A program made the translations under genes and the position numbers. A stretch of 64,000 nt of DNA, taken from contig NZ_MJAH01000017.1 of the NCBI RefSeq assembly GCF_001746295.1, positions 1-64,000 on the forward strand. The letters run 5' to 3'. This stretch comes from Streptomyces sp. LUP47B (GTDB lineage: Bacteria > Actinomycetota > Actinomycetes > Streptomycetales > Streptomycetaceae). Under the pieces are notes generated by a model. It made no database searches, was not told where the DNA came from, and worked only from the letters and a program-made list of their open reading frames with translations. This document shows, piece by piece, positions 53,559-61,855 of this stretch. How positions within the stretch are numbered: position 1 is the stretch's first letter; each line of letters begins with the position of its first letter.

Positions 53559-53679
53559 CCCAGGTACTCCTCAAACAGGTCTGCATCGGATGCGATACGG
53601 ATGGTCAGAATGGCGAGCCTACCCGCTCCTGATGGCCCAAACGGGTGACTCGGATCGCATCAGCTCGCTGACCTGGGGA

Positions 53680-55341
53680 TCATCCCGCGCGTCTGTGTTG
53701 TTTGGGACGAGATCGTTTCTCGACGTACATCCGTTCGTCGGCGGACTTCAACACTTCGTCCGCCGTCATGCCGCAGTGCGCCCAGCCGATGCCGAAGCTG
53801 GCACCGACCCGCACGGCCCGCCCCTCGGCACGGATCGGCTGGATGATCTCGCTGCGCAGCCGTACGGCGAGGTCGGCGGCGTCGGCCTTGCCGAGCCCGT
53901 CGGCGAGGATCACGAACTCGTCGCCGCCGAGCCGGGCCACGGTGTCGCCGTCGCGCACGCACTGGGACAGCCGCCGGGCGACCTCGATGAGCACCGCGTC
54001 ACCCGCGTTGTGCCCGAACCGGTCGTTGATCGACTTGAAGCCGTCGAGGTCGCAGAAGAGCACCGCGAGCCCCTTGGTGCCGTCGTCGCGCTCCCCCTCG
54101 GGGGCGACGGTGTGCACATGGTGGTCGAAGGATTCGAAGGCCTCCGCGCCGCCCGGCCGGAAGTCGAAACCGTGGCCGTTCGCGTCGAAGGCCGGGTGCC
54201 CGAAGGCCGCGTCGACCGGCTCCAGCGCGGCGCCCGTGTGGGTGGAGCGCTGCTGACAGAGCCGGGAGGACAGCCGCGAGCGCAGCTCGGCGGAGTTCGG
54301 CAGGCCGGTCAGGGAGTCGTGGGAGGCGCGGTGGGCGAGCTGGAGCTCGCGGCGCTTGCGCTCCTCGATGTCCTCGACGTGGGTGAGCAGGAAGCGCGGC
54401 CCGTCAGCGGCGTCGGCGACCACCGAGTTGCGCAGGGACACCCAGAGGTACGTGCCGTCCCGGCGCCCGAGGCGGAGCTCCGCGCGCCCGCCTTCCGCGG
54501 AGGTCCGCAGCAGGGTGCCTATGTCCTCGGGGTGGACCAGGTCGGAGAAGGAGTAGCGGCGCATCGCGGACGCGGGGCGGCCGAGGAGACGGCACAGGGC
54601 GTCGTTGGTGCGCAGGATCCGGCCGTGCTGGTCGCCGCCCATCTCGGCGATGGCCATGCCGGAGGGGGCGTACTCGAAGGCCTGCCGAAAGCTCTCTTCG
54701 CTGGCCCTGAGAGCCTGCTGCTCCCTTTCGAGCCTGACCAGTGCACGCTGCATGTTCGACCGCAGACGCGCGTTGCTGATCGCGATGGCGGCCTGGAACG
54801 CGTACATCTGGAGCGCTTCGCGTCCCCATGCCCCCGGCCTGCGGCCGTTGCGCGGCCGGTCCACGGAGAGCACGCCGATCAGTTCGCCGCACTGGCCGCC
54901 CTGCACACCCGGCGTGTACATCGGCGCGAACAGCCGGTCCGAGGGGTGCCACTCGTCCTCGAAGCGGGGCGCGGGGCCGTCGGTGTACCACTGCGGGACG
55001 TCGTCGTCGTCGAGGACCCAGCCCTCGGTGTGCGGGATGAAGACCAGGTCGCCCCAGGTCTCCCCCATGCTCAGCCGGCGCTCCCAGGACTCACGGGAGC
55101 CCACCCGGCCGGTGATCAGCGACTCGGCGGCCTGGTTCCCGGAGAAGGCGGCGACCACGAGGTCGCCGTCGGGGCGCACGAGATTGACGCACGCCAGTTC
55201 GTAACCGAGTGCGGTGACCACGCCGTTCGCGACGGTCTGCAGTGTGTCGGCCAGGCTGCGGGCCGTGTTCATGTCGGCCATGACCTGATGCAGCTGTCGC
55301 AGGGACGCAAGACGGACGTACGGCTCCGACTCGCTCTCCAT
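53680..55341 (-). CDS. cdgB: Diguanylate cyclase CdgB-type (GAF-PAS-GGDEF)
   Basis: 553 aa cytoplasmic protein. N-terminal GAF domain (about residues 10-185), a coiled helix, a PAS/PAC module (about 235-355; SFRQAFEYAPSGMAIAEM, TYLWVSLRNSVV), then a GGDEF domain (about 365-545). The active site is RLGGDEFVILA at about 470-480, intact, and an RxxD product-inhibition site (RDGD) sits 5 residues before GGDEF. A ~60-residue insert lies between SRLCQQRSTHTG and LAVLFCDLDGFKSIND. In S. coelicolor CdgB makes c-di-GMP and is under BldD control. ATG 55341; the 339-bp upstream gap contains a Crp-type palindrome. Confidence 0.92.
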   Translation of the reverse strand: MESESEPYVRLASLRQLHQVMADMNTARSLADTLQTVANGVVTALGYELACVNLVRPDGDLVVAAFSGNQAAESLITGRVGSRESWERRLSMGETWGDLVFIPHTEGWVLDDDDVPQWYTDGPAPRFEDEWHPSDRLFAPMYTPGVQGGQCGELIGVLSVDRPRNGRRPGAWGREALQMYAFQAAIAISNARLRSNMQRALVRLEREQQALRASEESFRQAFEYAPSGMAIAEMGGDQHGRILRTNDALCRLLGRPASAMRRYSFSDLVHPEDIGTLLRTSAEGGRAELRLGRRDGTYLWVSLRNSVVADAADGPRFLLTHVEDIEERKRRELQLAHRASHDSLTGLPNSAELRSRLSSRLCQQRSTHTGAALEPVDAAFGHPAFDANGHGFDFRPGGAEAFESFDHHVHTVAPEGERDDGTKGLAVLFCDLDGFKSINDRFGHNAGDAVLIEVARRLSQCVRDGDTVARLGGDEFVILADGLGKADAADLAVRLRSEIIQPIRAEGRAVRVGASFGIGWAHCGMTADEVLKSADERMYVEKRSRPKQHRRAG

Positions 55342-55496
55342 TGCTCGCCCTCCCCCCGAGACCTCGCAGCGAATCAAGGGTTCTCTTCGGCGTATCTTCA
55401 GTGCGGCTTCGTTGGTGCGGCTTCGTCGGTACTTCCCCGCCACTGAATCACAGCGCGCTGCCCACTCGGTACACAGGGTCAACAAATACCGCCCCT

Positions 55497-55512
55497 TGTG
55501 ACTCAAGTCACA
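55497..55512. promoter_or_regulatory. Crp-type operator upstream of cdgB
   Basis: TGTGA-CTCAAG-TCACA is a perfect match to the enterobacterial Crp core and fits GTG-N6-GNCAC, the motif I recall for Streptomyces Crp. It lies 156 bases upstream of the cdgB ATG and 169 bases before the divergent flavin-reductase start. The 55342-55680 gap has no gene. Confidence 0.6.
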
Positions 55513-55680
55513 GCGGAAGATGAACAATTGAGTGGAGTTTCTGCGCTTTCCCTGTGCGTTTACTGAACGCAAACTTTGGGCGTTTGTGGACACCCTGTCC
55601 ATCTCCGCCGGTGGACCTAGGTCCCGCCTCGGACGAAGGCCCGATGCGGAGCGCCCGGACCGGACATTAGCGTTTCCCGC

Positions 55681-56256
55681 GTGCCGAACACTCCCCCCGC
55701 CACCGCCCCGATGATCCCTCCGCCCGCTTCCGGGCATGCTGTGGGGGTGAGCAACGACGAGTTCCGCGCCGCCATGTCCCGGCTGGCCGCGGGCGTGGTC
55801 CTGGTGACCGCGTTCGAGCCCCCGCTCGACGCCGAGGGACCGGGCGGCGAGGACGTCGGCATGACGGCCACGGCGTTCCTCTCGGTCTCCCTGGATCCAC
55901 CTCTCGTGCTGGTCAGCCTGCGTACGGGCTCCCGGATGGACGACCTGCTCGACGAGCAGCCCCACTGGGCGGTCTCCGTCCTGTCCGAGAGCCAGCGCCA
56001 CATCGCCGGCCGCTTCGCCATGAAGGGCCGCATCAGCGACCGCCTGTTGTTCGAGGACATCCCCTACGTCCGCGGCGCGACCACCGGCGCCGCACTGGTG
56101 GGCGGCGCCCTCGCCACCCTGGAGTGCCGCACCGAACAGCGCGTGGAGGCCGGCGACCACACCCTGGTGATCGGCCGCGTCCTGACGGCCGACGTGCCGA
56201 GCGCGGACGGAGGGCCGCTGACCTATTTCCGGGGCAGGTACCGCCAGCTGGGATGA
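55681..56256 (+). CDS. Flavin reductase-like domain protein
   Basis: 191 aa. FMN-binding split-barrel features: EFRAAMSRLAAGVVLVTAFE, GMTATAFLSVSLDPPLVLVS followed by LRTGSRM, WAVSVLSESQRHIAGRFAMK, and FRGRYRQLG at the end. Such proteins supply FMNH2 to monooxygenases. Possible starts are GTG 55681, ATG 55711 and GTG 55747; the domain itself begins near VSNDEF (55747), so the first 22 residues may not be translated. Confidence 0.85.
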   Translation: MPNTPPATAPMIPPPASGHAVGVSNDEFRAAMSRLAAGVVLVTAFEPPLDAEGPGGEDVGMTATAFLSVSLDPPLVLVSLRTGSRMDDLLDEQPHWAVSVLSESQRHIAGRFAMKGRISDRLLFEDIPYVRGATTGAALVGGALATLECRTEQRVEAGDHTLVIGRVLTADVPSADGGPLTYFRGRYRQLG

Positions 56257-56298
56257 ATTCCGTGGCCGCGCGCCAGCACTCCGGCATAAGGTCCCCGG

Positions 56299-56769
56299 AT
56301 GACATTCGCACCCCGCCTCGAAGAGGTCACACCCGGGAATTTCGAAACGGCGACCGCTATACGGGTCCGTCCCGAGCAGGAATTCGCCGCCTCCCCGGTC
56401 ATGCAGTCCCTCGCCGAGGCCTACGTGCATCCCGCGGGCGTCGCCTGGCCCCGTCTGATCGTCGACGGTGACCGCACGGTCGGCTTCCTGATGGCCTTCC
56501 TCGACATCGACTGGCGCGGCGACGGCGGCACCGTCGTCCGCTCCGGCCTGTGGCGGCTGAACATCGCGGCCGACGCCCAGGGCAGGGGCTACGGCCGGTT
56601 CGCCGTCGAGTCCGTCGCCGCGGAGCTGCGCCGCCGGGGCACGAAGGAGTTGTACGTCACCTGGCACGAGGGCGACGACGGCCCGGCGGAGTTCTACCTG
56701 AGGCTCGGTTTCCGCCGGACCGGGGAGCTGAGCGGGGGCGAGACCGTCGGAGTGCTGAGCCTCGACTAG
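56299..56769 (+). CDS. GNAT-family N-acetyltransferase
   Basis: 156 aa. VRPEQEFAASPVMQSLAEAY at the N-terminus, VGFLMAFLDIDWRG, and the acetyl-CoA loop NIAADAQGRGYGRFAVESVA (about residues 90-110), then FYLRLGFRRTGELSGGE. Resembles spermidine acetyltransferase-like members. The last 4 bases overlap the convergent sigma factor gene. Confidence 0.88.
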   Translation: MTFAPRLEEVTPGNFETATAIRVRPEQEFAASPVMQSLAEAYVHPAGVAWPRLIVDGDRTVGFLMAFLDIDWRGDGGTVVRSGLWRLNIAADAQGRGYGRFAVESVAAELRRRGTKELYVTWHEGDDGPAEFYLRLGFRRTGELSGGETVGVLSLD

Positions 56770-57608
56770 ACGAAGGTGATCTCCAGCCGGGCCGCCCGGA
56801 CCGGGTCCGTGGTGATGTCGATCACCGCGATCCGGTCGTGTACGAACGTGAACGCGAGCGTCCGCTCCACGCGGCCGTCCCGCAGGAGCGCGATGCCGAT
56901 ACGGCCCTCGACGAGAACGGGCACCGCGACGCCGACGATGTGCCGCGAGTAGCTCGTCGCCCCCTTGGCCACGGCCAGGGCGCCCGTCGTCACCCCGACC
57001 TCCGTGCGCACCACGACATCCGGGTCGAGGACCTTCAGCAGCCCGTCGAAGTCACCTTCGCGCGCGGCGGCGAGGAAGGCGTCGACGAGTTCACGCCGGC
57101 GCGTTCGATCGGTGTCGCTGACCTGGGCGCCCCGCACCCGGCGCCGGGCCCGGCTGGCGAGCTGGCGGGTGGCCGCCGGGGACTTGCCGATGACGCCGGC
57201 GATCTCGTCGTAGGGGACGGCGAAGAGGTCGTGGAGGACGAAGGCGAGCCGTTCGGCGGGGCTGAGGGTGTCGAGGACGACGAGGAGGGCGCTGCCGACG
57301 GAGTCGGCGAGGACGGCGTCCTGCTCGGGGTCTGGGGTTACGGCCGGGACCGGCACCTCTGGCTCCAGGGGCTGTTCGGCACGGGACCTGCGGGAGCGGA
57401 GCATGTCGAGGCAGACCCGGCCCACGACGGTCGTCAGCCAGCCACCGAGGTTGTCGACGTGCGTGGTGTCCGACCGGCTCATCCGCACCCACGTCTCCTG
57501 CACCGCGTCCTCGGCCTCGGCCCCCGACCCGAGCATCCGCCGCGCCACCGCCCGCAGCTGCCCCCGGTGCGCCTCGAACCGTTCGGCAAGGAAGTCGTCG
57601 TCGCCCAT
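56766..57608 (-). CDS. ECF sigma factor with SnoaL-like C-terminal domain
   Basis: 280 aa. Region 2 is FEAHRGQLRAVARRMLGSGA followed by EAEDAVQETWVRM; region 4 is LSPAERLAFVLHDLFAVPYD and EIAGVIGKSPAATRQLASRA. Residues about 165-280 form a SnoaL/NTF2-like domain (DAFLAAAREGDFDGLLKVLD), typical of SigJ/ECF41-type factors that are controlled by their own tail. No anti-sigma gene is adjacent; a carboxymuconolactone- or SDR-type partner is also not seen. Confidence 0.88.
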   Translation of the reverse strand: MGDDDFLAERFEAHRGQLRAVARRMLGSGAEAEDAVQETWVRMSRSDTTHVDNLGGWLTTVVGRVCLDMLRSRRSRAEQPLEPEVPVPAVTPDPEQDAVLADSVGSALLVVLDTLSPAERLAFVLHDLFAVPYDEIAGVIGKSPAATRQLASRARRRVRGAQVSDTDRTRRRELVDAFLAAAREGDFDGLLKVLDPDVVVRTEVGVTTGALAVAKGATSYSRHIVGVAVPVLVEGRIGIALLRDGRVERTLAFTFVHDRIAVIDITTDPVRAARLEITFV

Positions 57609-57710
57609 GGGTCACCGCTCTCGTCGTCGTCCGCCGTCGGTGAGTTGACGGACGGGACGGTGGAGATGTGACACACGCGGGGCGGTTGCGGGTCGTTTAC
57701 GGGGCCGGAG

Positions 57711-58139
57711 TTATCCCCAGTCCCGCCCCTGCCGCCCCCGCTTGGTGTCCGAGCGCTGCTTCTTCTCCCTCAACCGCCGCTCATTGATCCCGCGCGGGAT
57801 GCGCGTCGCCCGCCGCGGCTTGGGCGGCGGAGCGGTGGCTTCGGCGAGCAGCGCCGCGAGCCGTACGGCGGCGGTCTCGCGGTTGCGCCACTGTGAACGG
57901 TGCTCGGAGGAGCGGACGGTGACGACGCCGTCGACGAGCCGCCCGGCCAGCCTGTCCAGCGCACGCTGCTTCCACACGTCGGGCAGGGACTCGGTGCGGG
58001 CCAGGTCGAAGCGCAGCTCCACCTGGGAGTCACTGGTGTTGACGTGCTGGCCACCGGGGCCGGAGGAGCGCGAGAAACGCCACATGAGCTCGGCCTCGGG
58101 GAGCGAGACGGAGCCGCGGATGACGTGGGGACCGGACAT
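57711..58139 (-). CDS. arfB: Peptidyl-tRNA hydrolase ArfB (ribosome rescue)
   Basis: 142 aa. GGQ catalytic motif in FSRSSGPGGQHVNTSDSQVE (about residues 22-40), SSEHRSQWRNRETAAVRL, and a long basic C-terminal tail (RRATRIPRGINERRLREKKQ) that enters the empty mRNA channel. This is the stalled-ribosome release factor of the YaeJ/ArfB type. ATG 58139 (MSGPHVIRGS) has GGAG just upstream; ATG 58148 is possible. Confidence 0.93.
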   Translation of the reverse strand: MSGPHVIRGSVSLPEAELMWRFSRSSGPGGQHVNTSDSQVELRFDLARTESLPDVWKQRALDRLAGRLVDGVVTVRSSEHRSQWRNRETAAVRLAALLAEATAPPPKPRRATRIPRGINERRLREKKQRSDTKRGRQGRDWG

Positions 58140-58322
58140 GGACTCCATGTTCCCGGCTCTGTCCGGTCCACGTCACCCGAATATCGCCCGGTGGCCGCCC
58201 TCTCTTTGGTAAAGAAAGTAAAGACACGGGGAACCTTCGACGCCCCTCGCGGCGTTCATAGGGGTAGCTGTAACTTCAAGCCCGTACTTGCCGTACAAAA
58301 ACGAGGGAAGGACTCCCAAACC

Positions 58323-58898
58323 ATGGCTGTAAGCCTGTCCAAGGGTGGCAACGTCTCGCTCACCAAGGAGGCTCCGGGCCTGACCGCCGTCACCGTGGGC
58401 CTCGGCTGGGACGTCCGCACCACCACCGGCACGGACTTCGACCTCGACGCCTCGGCGATCGCGGTCAACCCGCAGGGCAAGGTCTACTCCGACGGCCACT
58501 TCGTCTTCTTCAACAACAAGGAGACCCCGGACAAGACCATCGTCCACACCGGTGACAACCGCACCGGCGAGGGCGCGGGCGACGACGAGGCGATCAACGT
58601 CAACCTGGCCGGCCTCCCCGCCGACATCGACAAGATCGTCTTCCCGGTCTCGATCTACGACGCGGAGAACCGCTCGCAGAACTTCGGCCAGGTCCGCAAC
58701 GCCTACATCCGCATCGTCAACCAGGCCGGCGGCGCCGAGATCGCCCGCTACGACCTCTCCGAGGACGCGGCCACGGAGACGGCGATGGTCTTCGGCGAGC
58801 TGTACCGCAACGGCGCGGAGTGGAAGTTCCGCGCGGTGGGCCAGGGCTACGCGTCCGGCCTGGTGGGCATCGCGACGGACTTCGGCGTGAACGTCTGA
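58323..58898 (+). CDS. terD: TerD-family protein
   Basis: 191 aa. VSLSKGGNVSLTKEAPGLTA, GLGWDVRTTTGTDFDLDASA, FNNKETPD, GDDEAINVNLAGLPADIDKI and FGELYRNGAEWKFRAVGQGY are typical of TerD calcium-binding stress proteins. The acidic clusters FDLDAS and GDDE form the Ca sites. Upstream GGGAAGGAC ribosome site. It is monocistronic here, divergent from arfB. In Streptomyces several TerD copies exist; a link to tellurite or stress is family knowledge only. Confidence 0.93.
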   Translation: MAVSLSKGGNVSLTKEAPGLTAVTVGLGWDVRTTTGTDFDLDASAIAVNPQGKVYSDGHFVFFNNKETPDKTIVHTGDNRTGEGAGDDEAINVNLAGLPADIDKIVFPVSIYDAENRSQNFGQVRNAYIRIVNQAGGAEIARYDLSEDAATETAMVFGELYRNGAEWKFRAVGQGYASGLVGIATDFGVNV

Positions 58899-58924
58899 CG
58901 TCAGCTGCGCTGAGCTGTGCCGTT

Positions 58925-58955
58925 GGAGCCCCTGGTCGTGTCGGCCGGGGGCTTC
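58925..58955 (+). terminator. terD terminator
   Basis: GGAGCCCCTGG and CCGGGGGCTTC pair around a 9-base loop, about 30 bases after the terD stop, followed by a T-richer stretch (GTTCTGTCTTTA). Confidence 0.65.
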
Positions 58956-58967
58956 GGCGTTCTGTCT

Positions 58968-59060
58968 TTACGCCTGCGACACGAACGAGGCGGGGCCGGT
59001 GGGGGCGTTCCTGGAGTCGCGGCGCAGGGTGTCGCCGACGACGTAAAGGGTGAGGCGGAA
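58968..59060 (-). pseudogene. C-terminal gene fragment, unknown family
   Basis: Antisense reading gives ARDFRLTLYVVGDTLRRDSR, then NAPTGPASFVSQA and a stop. This looks like a real protein C-terminus, but upstream (to the right) coding sequence is replaced by the oppositely oriented HATPase remnant. No family is recognised with confidence. Confidence 0.4.
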
Positions 59061-59259
59061 GTCGCGCGCCGAACTCCCCGCGCTGGAAGCCGAGTCGGGC
59101 CGAGGTCTCGTGCTCGTGGACGCGCTCGCCGACCGTTGGGGCGTGGCGCCGGGGCCCCGCCCCCGCAAGACGGTGTGGGCGGAACTCGACCCTTCACCGC
59201 ATCCCGAGAACCCGTACTTCGGTGGCGCGGGCGGCCTTTCCCAAAGAACTCCGGGCTGA
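59050..59259 (+). pseudogene. C-terminal remnant of a Streptomyces HATPase (anti-sigma-like) gene
   Basis: The frame reads RRKSRAELPALEAESGRGLV followed by LVDALADRWGVAPGPRPRKT and VWAELDP. The ESGRGLxLVDALADRWGV and KTVWAEL motifs end many RsbW-like ATP-binding proteins of Streptomyces. The N-terminal 60-100 residues with the N-box are missing, so it is a broken gene. It occupies part of the 564-bp gap 58899-59462. Confidence 0.65.
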
Positions 59260-59397
59260 AAGAAACCAACCAAGCCCCACCCCTCCTCCCGCCGCGAAGT
59301 TGCAGCTCACTCGCCCGAGTGAACATCGCCAACTCAGCTGGATTTCGCCCCGGTTGCCTGCCCTACAGTCGGCGCAACACAACCGCAGACATGCAAC

Positions 59398-59460
59398 GGC
59401 CCTCGCCGGGACTGGCATCCCGATGCGAGGGCCTGACCACCAAGGAAGTCAGGACCTTCC
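59398..59460 (+). promoter_or_regulatory. Two-hairpin 5' leader of the second HTH gene
   Basis: Hairpin 1: GGCCCTCGC (59398-59406) pairs with GCGAGGGCC (59425-59433), extended by inner CGGGA/TCCCG. Hairpin 2: GGAAG (59444-59448) pairs with CTTCC (59456-59460) around a 7-base loop TCAGGAC that contains the AGGA ribosome site, 8 bases before ATG 59463. Same design as the leader at 34231-34296, with unrelated stem sequence. Confidence 0.6.
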
Positions 59461-59462
59461 CG

Positions 59463-60308
59463 ATGGACACCCAAAACCCTAGCGCGCCGACGCGCGCCCA
59501 GTCCCGTACCGCGGACAAAAACCACTCCCGCGTGGGTGGCCTGCTCCACGACAACGCCCGCCACACCACCCGCTTCACGGTGATCGGCAACCACCTCGCC
59601 CAACACCCCGACCTCTCGCTCGTCGCCAGAGGGCTGGCCCTGTACATCCAGTCCCTCCCCACAGGCGCTCCGGTGGACATCAAGACCCTCGCGGCCCGCT
59701 TCCCCGAGGGCAGGGACCGTATCGCCGCGGCCCTGCGGGATCTGGAGACCCATGGCTATCTCCGCCGCACCCGCGAACGCGTCCCCGGCGGTCGTATCGT
59801 CACCCGCACGGTCTCCTGCAACCGGCCTGGTCATCGCGGCCGGGCCGGCGAAGACCAGGCCCCCGGACCACCGAAGAAACGGCAACCGCCCCGCAAGAGG
59901 CTCCTCCCGGCCGTACCGCAGCCGGGCTATCCCGCCCCCGCCCTCCTCCAGCAGGCCACCGACGTCCTGGCGGGCCTCCGCCGCCACGACCCCCGCCTGC
60001 TCCTCTCGGCCACCGACGCGGAACACCTTGCCCCCGGAGTCGCCGCCTGGCTGGAACGGGACCTCACCCCCACCGCCGTACGAGACGCCCTGACCGCCCG
60101 CCTCCCCACTGAGCCCCTGCACCGCCCGGCGGCCCTCCTGGCCCACCGCCTCGCCGCCCAGCTGCCACCCCTGCCGCCATACCGGCCTCCGGCCCCACCC
60201 CCGGTTGTACGGCACCCGTTCCAGAACTGCGACGGCTGCACCCGCGTCTTCCGCTCACCGACTCCAGGACTCTGCCGTGACTGCCGCACTCCCATCACCA
60301 CCACCTGA
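59463..60308 (+). CDS. Winged-helix DNA-binding protein, paralogue of the 34300 gene
   Basis: 281 aa. A helix-turn-helix region at about residues 38-105 (FTVIGNHLAQHPDLSLVARG, LALYIQSLPTGAPVDIKTLA, IAAALRDLETHGYLRRTRER), a Pro/Arg linker, a helical block (VAAWLERDLTPTAVRDALTA followed by RLPTEPLHRPAALLAHRLAA) and a terminal Cys4 ribbon (CDGCTR...LCRDCR). The EPLHRPAALLAHRL segment aligns with PVHHPAALLRRRL in the 34300 protein. The 3' end overlaps the next gene by 32 bases. Target unknown. Confidence 0.75.
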   Translation: MDTQNPSAPTRAQSRTADKNHSRVGGLLHDNARHTTRFTVIGNHLAQHPDLSLVARGLALYIQSLPTGAPVDIKTLAARFPEGRDRIAAALRDLETHGYLRRTRERVPGGRIVTRTVSCNRPGHRGRAGEDQAPGPPKKRQPPRKRLLPAVPQPGYPAPALLQQATDVLAGLRRHDPRLLLSATDAEHLAPGVAAWLERDLTPTAVRDALTARLPTEPLHRPAALLAHRLAAQLPPLPPYRPPAPPPVVRHPFQNCDGCTRVFRSPTPGLCRDCRTPITTT

Positions 60309-60696
60309 GACCGCTCCGTCCCGTAGTCAGGCCGACCATGGGCACGAGGTGATCCCCCGTCCTGGGCTGACGCCGGACGCCCTGCGTGCAGGCCTTGCCG
60401 TGGTCGCTCCGGGTCGTCTCGACGAAATGCAGAACATGAAGGACGATGCCTTCGCCAAAGCCGTCGAGTGGCAATCCCTCAGCCCGGTGCAGAGCTGGGT
60501 CCTCATCTGGGCCAGGGACATCAAGATCGCCCGGCGACCGGACCTGTCCAGCCGCTACACCCAGGCGGAGAACAACCTGGACCACGAGGATCCAGCCATT
60601 GCGCAGGCGGCCATCCGAGAGCTGAGCGCAGTCCTGGAGGAAGCGCTGAAGGCAGTTCGCGAGCAGGGCTCTGCAGTTCTCGCGATCGGAACATGA
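60277..60696 (+). CDS. DUF6247-like hypothetical protein
   Basis: 139 aa from GTG 60277, overlapping the HTH gene by 32 bases. TPDALRAGLAVVAPGRLDEM, then AVEWQSLSPVQSWVLIWARD and ARRPDLSSRYTQAENNLDHE, a helical protein resembling small Streptomyces proteins annotated DUF6247. These are often found near toxin-like genes, but none is evident here. Function unknown. Confidence 0.6.
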   Translation: MTAALPSPPPETAPSRSQADHGHEVIPRPGLTPDALRAGLAVVAPGRLDEMQNMKDDAFAKAVEWQSLSPVQSWVLIWARDIKIARRPDLSSRYTQAENNLDHEDPAIAQAAIRELSAVLEEALKAVREQGSAVLAIGT

Positions 60697-60802
60697 CCCG
60701 GCCGCTGGCGACCTCGGACTCACGTGATCATTCCCATCCGAACCCGAGAACGACGAAGCCCTACCCCCCGGCCGTCGGCGTGTTGTGAGATCACCACCCA
60801 AA

Positions 60803-60823
60803 GACGAGGGGCTTCGCCCCGTC
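60803..60823. terminator. Hairpin between convergent genes
   Basis: GGGGC-TTC-GCCCC core with outer GAC/GTC, between the stops at 60696 (+) and 60879 (-). Confidence 0.55.
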
Positions 60824-60878
60824 ACTGCCCTTGACCAACACTGCTCACCCCCGACAGTCCGTGATGAAAGAGGTTCAC

Positions 60879-61703
60879 TCACATGGCGCTGGCGTCTTCC
60901 GGGACATAGCGCACTTTTGGATGGGCGGGATCGAAACGAGGCATGCCCGCAGGAAGCACCGGGGCCAGGACACGAAATACGTCCCGCATGGCGTCGTCGG
61001 AAAAACCCGATAGCGTCTCGGTGGCCTGCAGTACGGCGCCGCCGGCCGCAAGTGGGATCACCCTGCAGAAAGCGCCACTGGCAGCAAGCCCGGAAGCCCC
61101 GCCCAGCCTCCCGCACAGTTCGTCCGGACACACCGTGATCCATGAATAGCCGCGCAGAAATTCCCTTGCTTCATCAACGGAATAACGCGGCCGTCGCTCC
61201 AGAACCACGTCGAGATTTGTGCCATCTCCCCACGGACCTGTCACATCAACACGAGCGAATGCAGGATTCACACCATTCAGACTTACGACAAGGAAATCTG
61301 TAATACCTGAACAGTAGCCCGGGTCCGCCATCTCGCCATCGCCAACTTCGAGCAATACCGAGAGAGACATTTTGGGATGGCGAACTGTAATACTGGAGTT
61401 CTTGACATGCGCCGTAGGCCCGTCTCCGCCCCCTCTAAAGAAGAGCAAGTCCCCCGATTCGGGGGCATCCGAAAGCTCCCGCTCCATGAGTGACCATTTC
61501 TGCGAAACCGGCGAATAATCCAACTCGCGGCTCGATTCATCCCTTTGCGTACACGCGATAGAAGACACTTGGCCACCCTGTTCCTCCACCTGCCGCAGGC
61601 CCGACAGTGGCCCGGCAAGAGCAGCCCTGTACCACCCTGCTACGGAATTCCCGATTCCGCCCGCAGTCAATGTGTCCAGAGATGCGCTTATGAAGAGAAC
61701 CAT
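60879..61703 (-). CDS. Lower-GC hypothetical protein, possibly immunity-like (DUF3396-type)
   Basis: 274 aa. The first half is less GC-rich than neighbouring genes, with codons such as AAT, ATT and AAA visible. Features: ELSDAPESGDLLFFRGGGDG, MSLSVLLEVGDGEMADPGYC, YSVDEAREFLRGYSWITVCP, GAFCRVIPLAAGGAVLQATE and VFRVLAPVLPAGMPRFDPAH. The C-terminal half recalls type VI-immunity-like DUF3396 proteins (SW...P.EL...LGG..AL, later LRPVLPP), but this is tentative. No signal peptide. GC shift and position among remnants suggest acquisition. Confidence 0.55.
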   Translation of the reverse strand: MVLFISASLDTLTAGGIGNSVAGWYRAALAGPLSGLRQVEEQGGQVSSIACTQRDESSRELDYSPVSQKWSLMERELSDAPESGDLLFFRGGGDGPTAHVKNSSITVRHPKMSLSVLLEVGDGEMADPGYCSGITDFLVVSLNGVNPAFARVDVTGPWGDGTNLDVVLERRPRYSVDEAREFLRGYSWITVCPDELCGRLGGASGLAASGAFCRVIPLAAGGAVLQATETLSGFSDDAMRDVFRVLAPVLPAGMPRFDPAHPKVRYVPEDASAM

Positions 61704-61855
61704 GCCCCCGCCTCACTCCAGCGTTTTCCTTCTTTGTCTGCAACGAGGAAGAGCATACGTTCAAGCAGCCAGCTCAAAGAGGCTCACTCCACCCACCGTG
61801 GCCACGACTTCCGGAGTGGTCGAGACCATCAGCGTTCCTATCTAGGGTTCTGACC

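Noticed and set aside
55497..55512. BldD box upstream of cdgB
   Set aside because: cdgB is a known BldD target, but the palindrome here has a 4-base centre between the AC and GT of its half-sites, whereas the BldD consensus needs 5. It fits Crp better. No other clear BldD box was found in the gap by eye.
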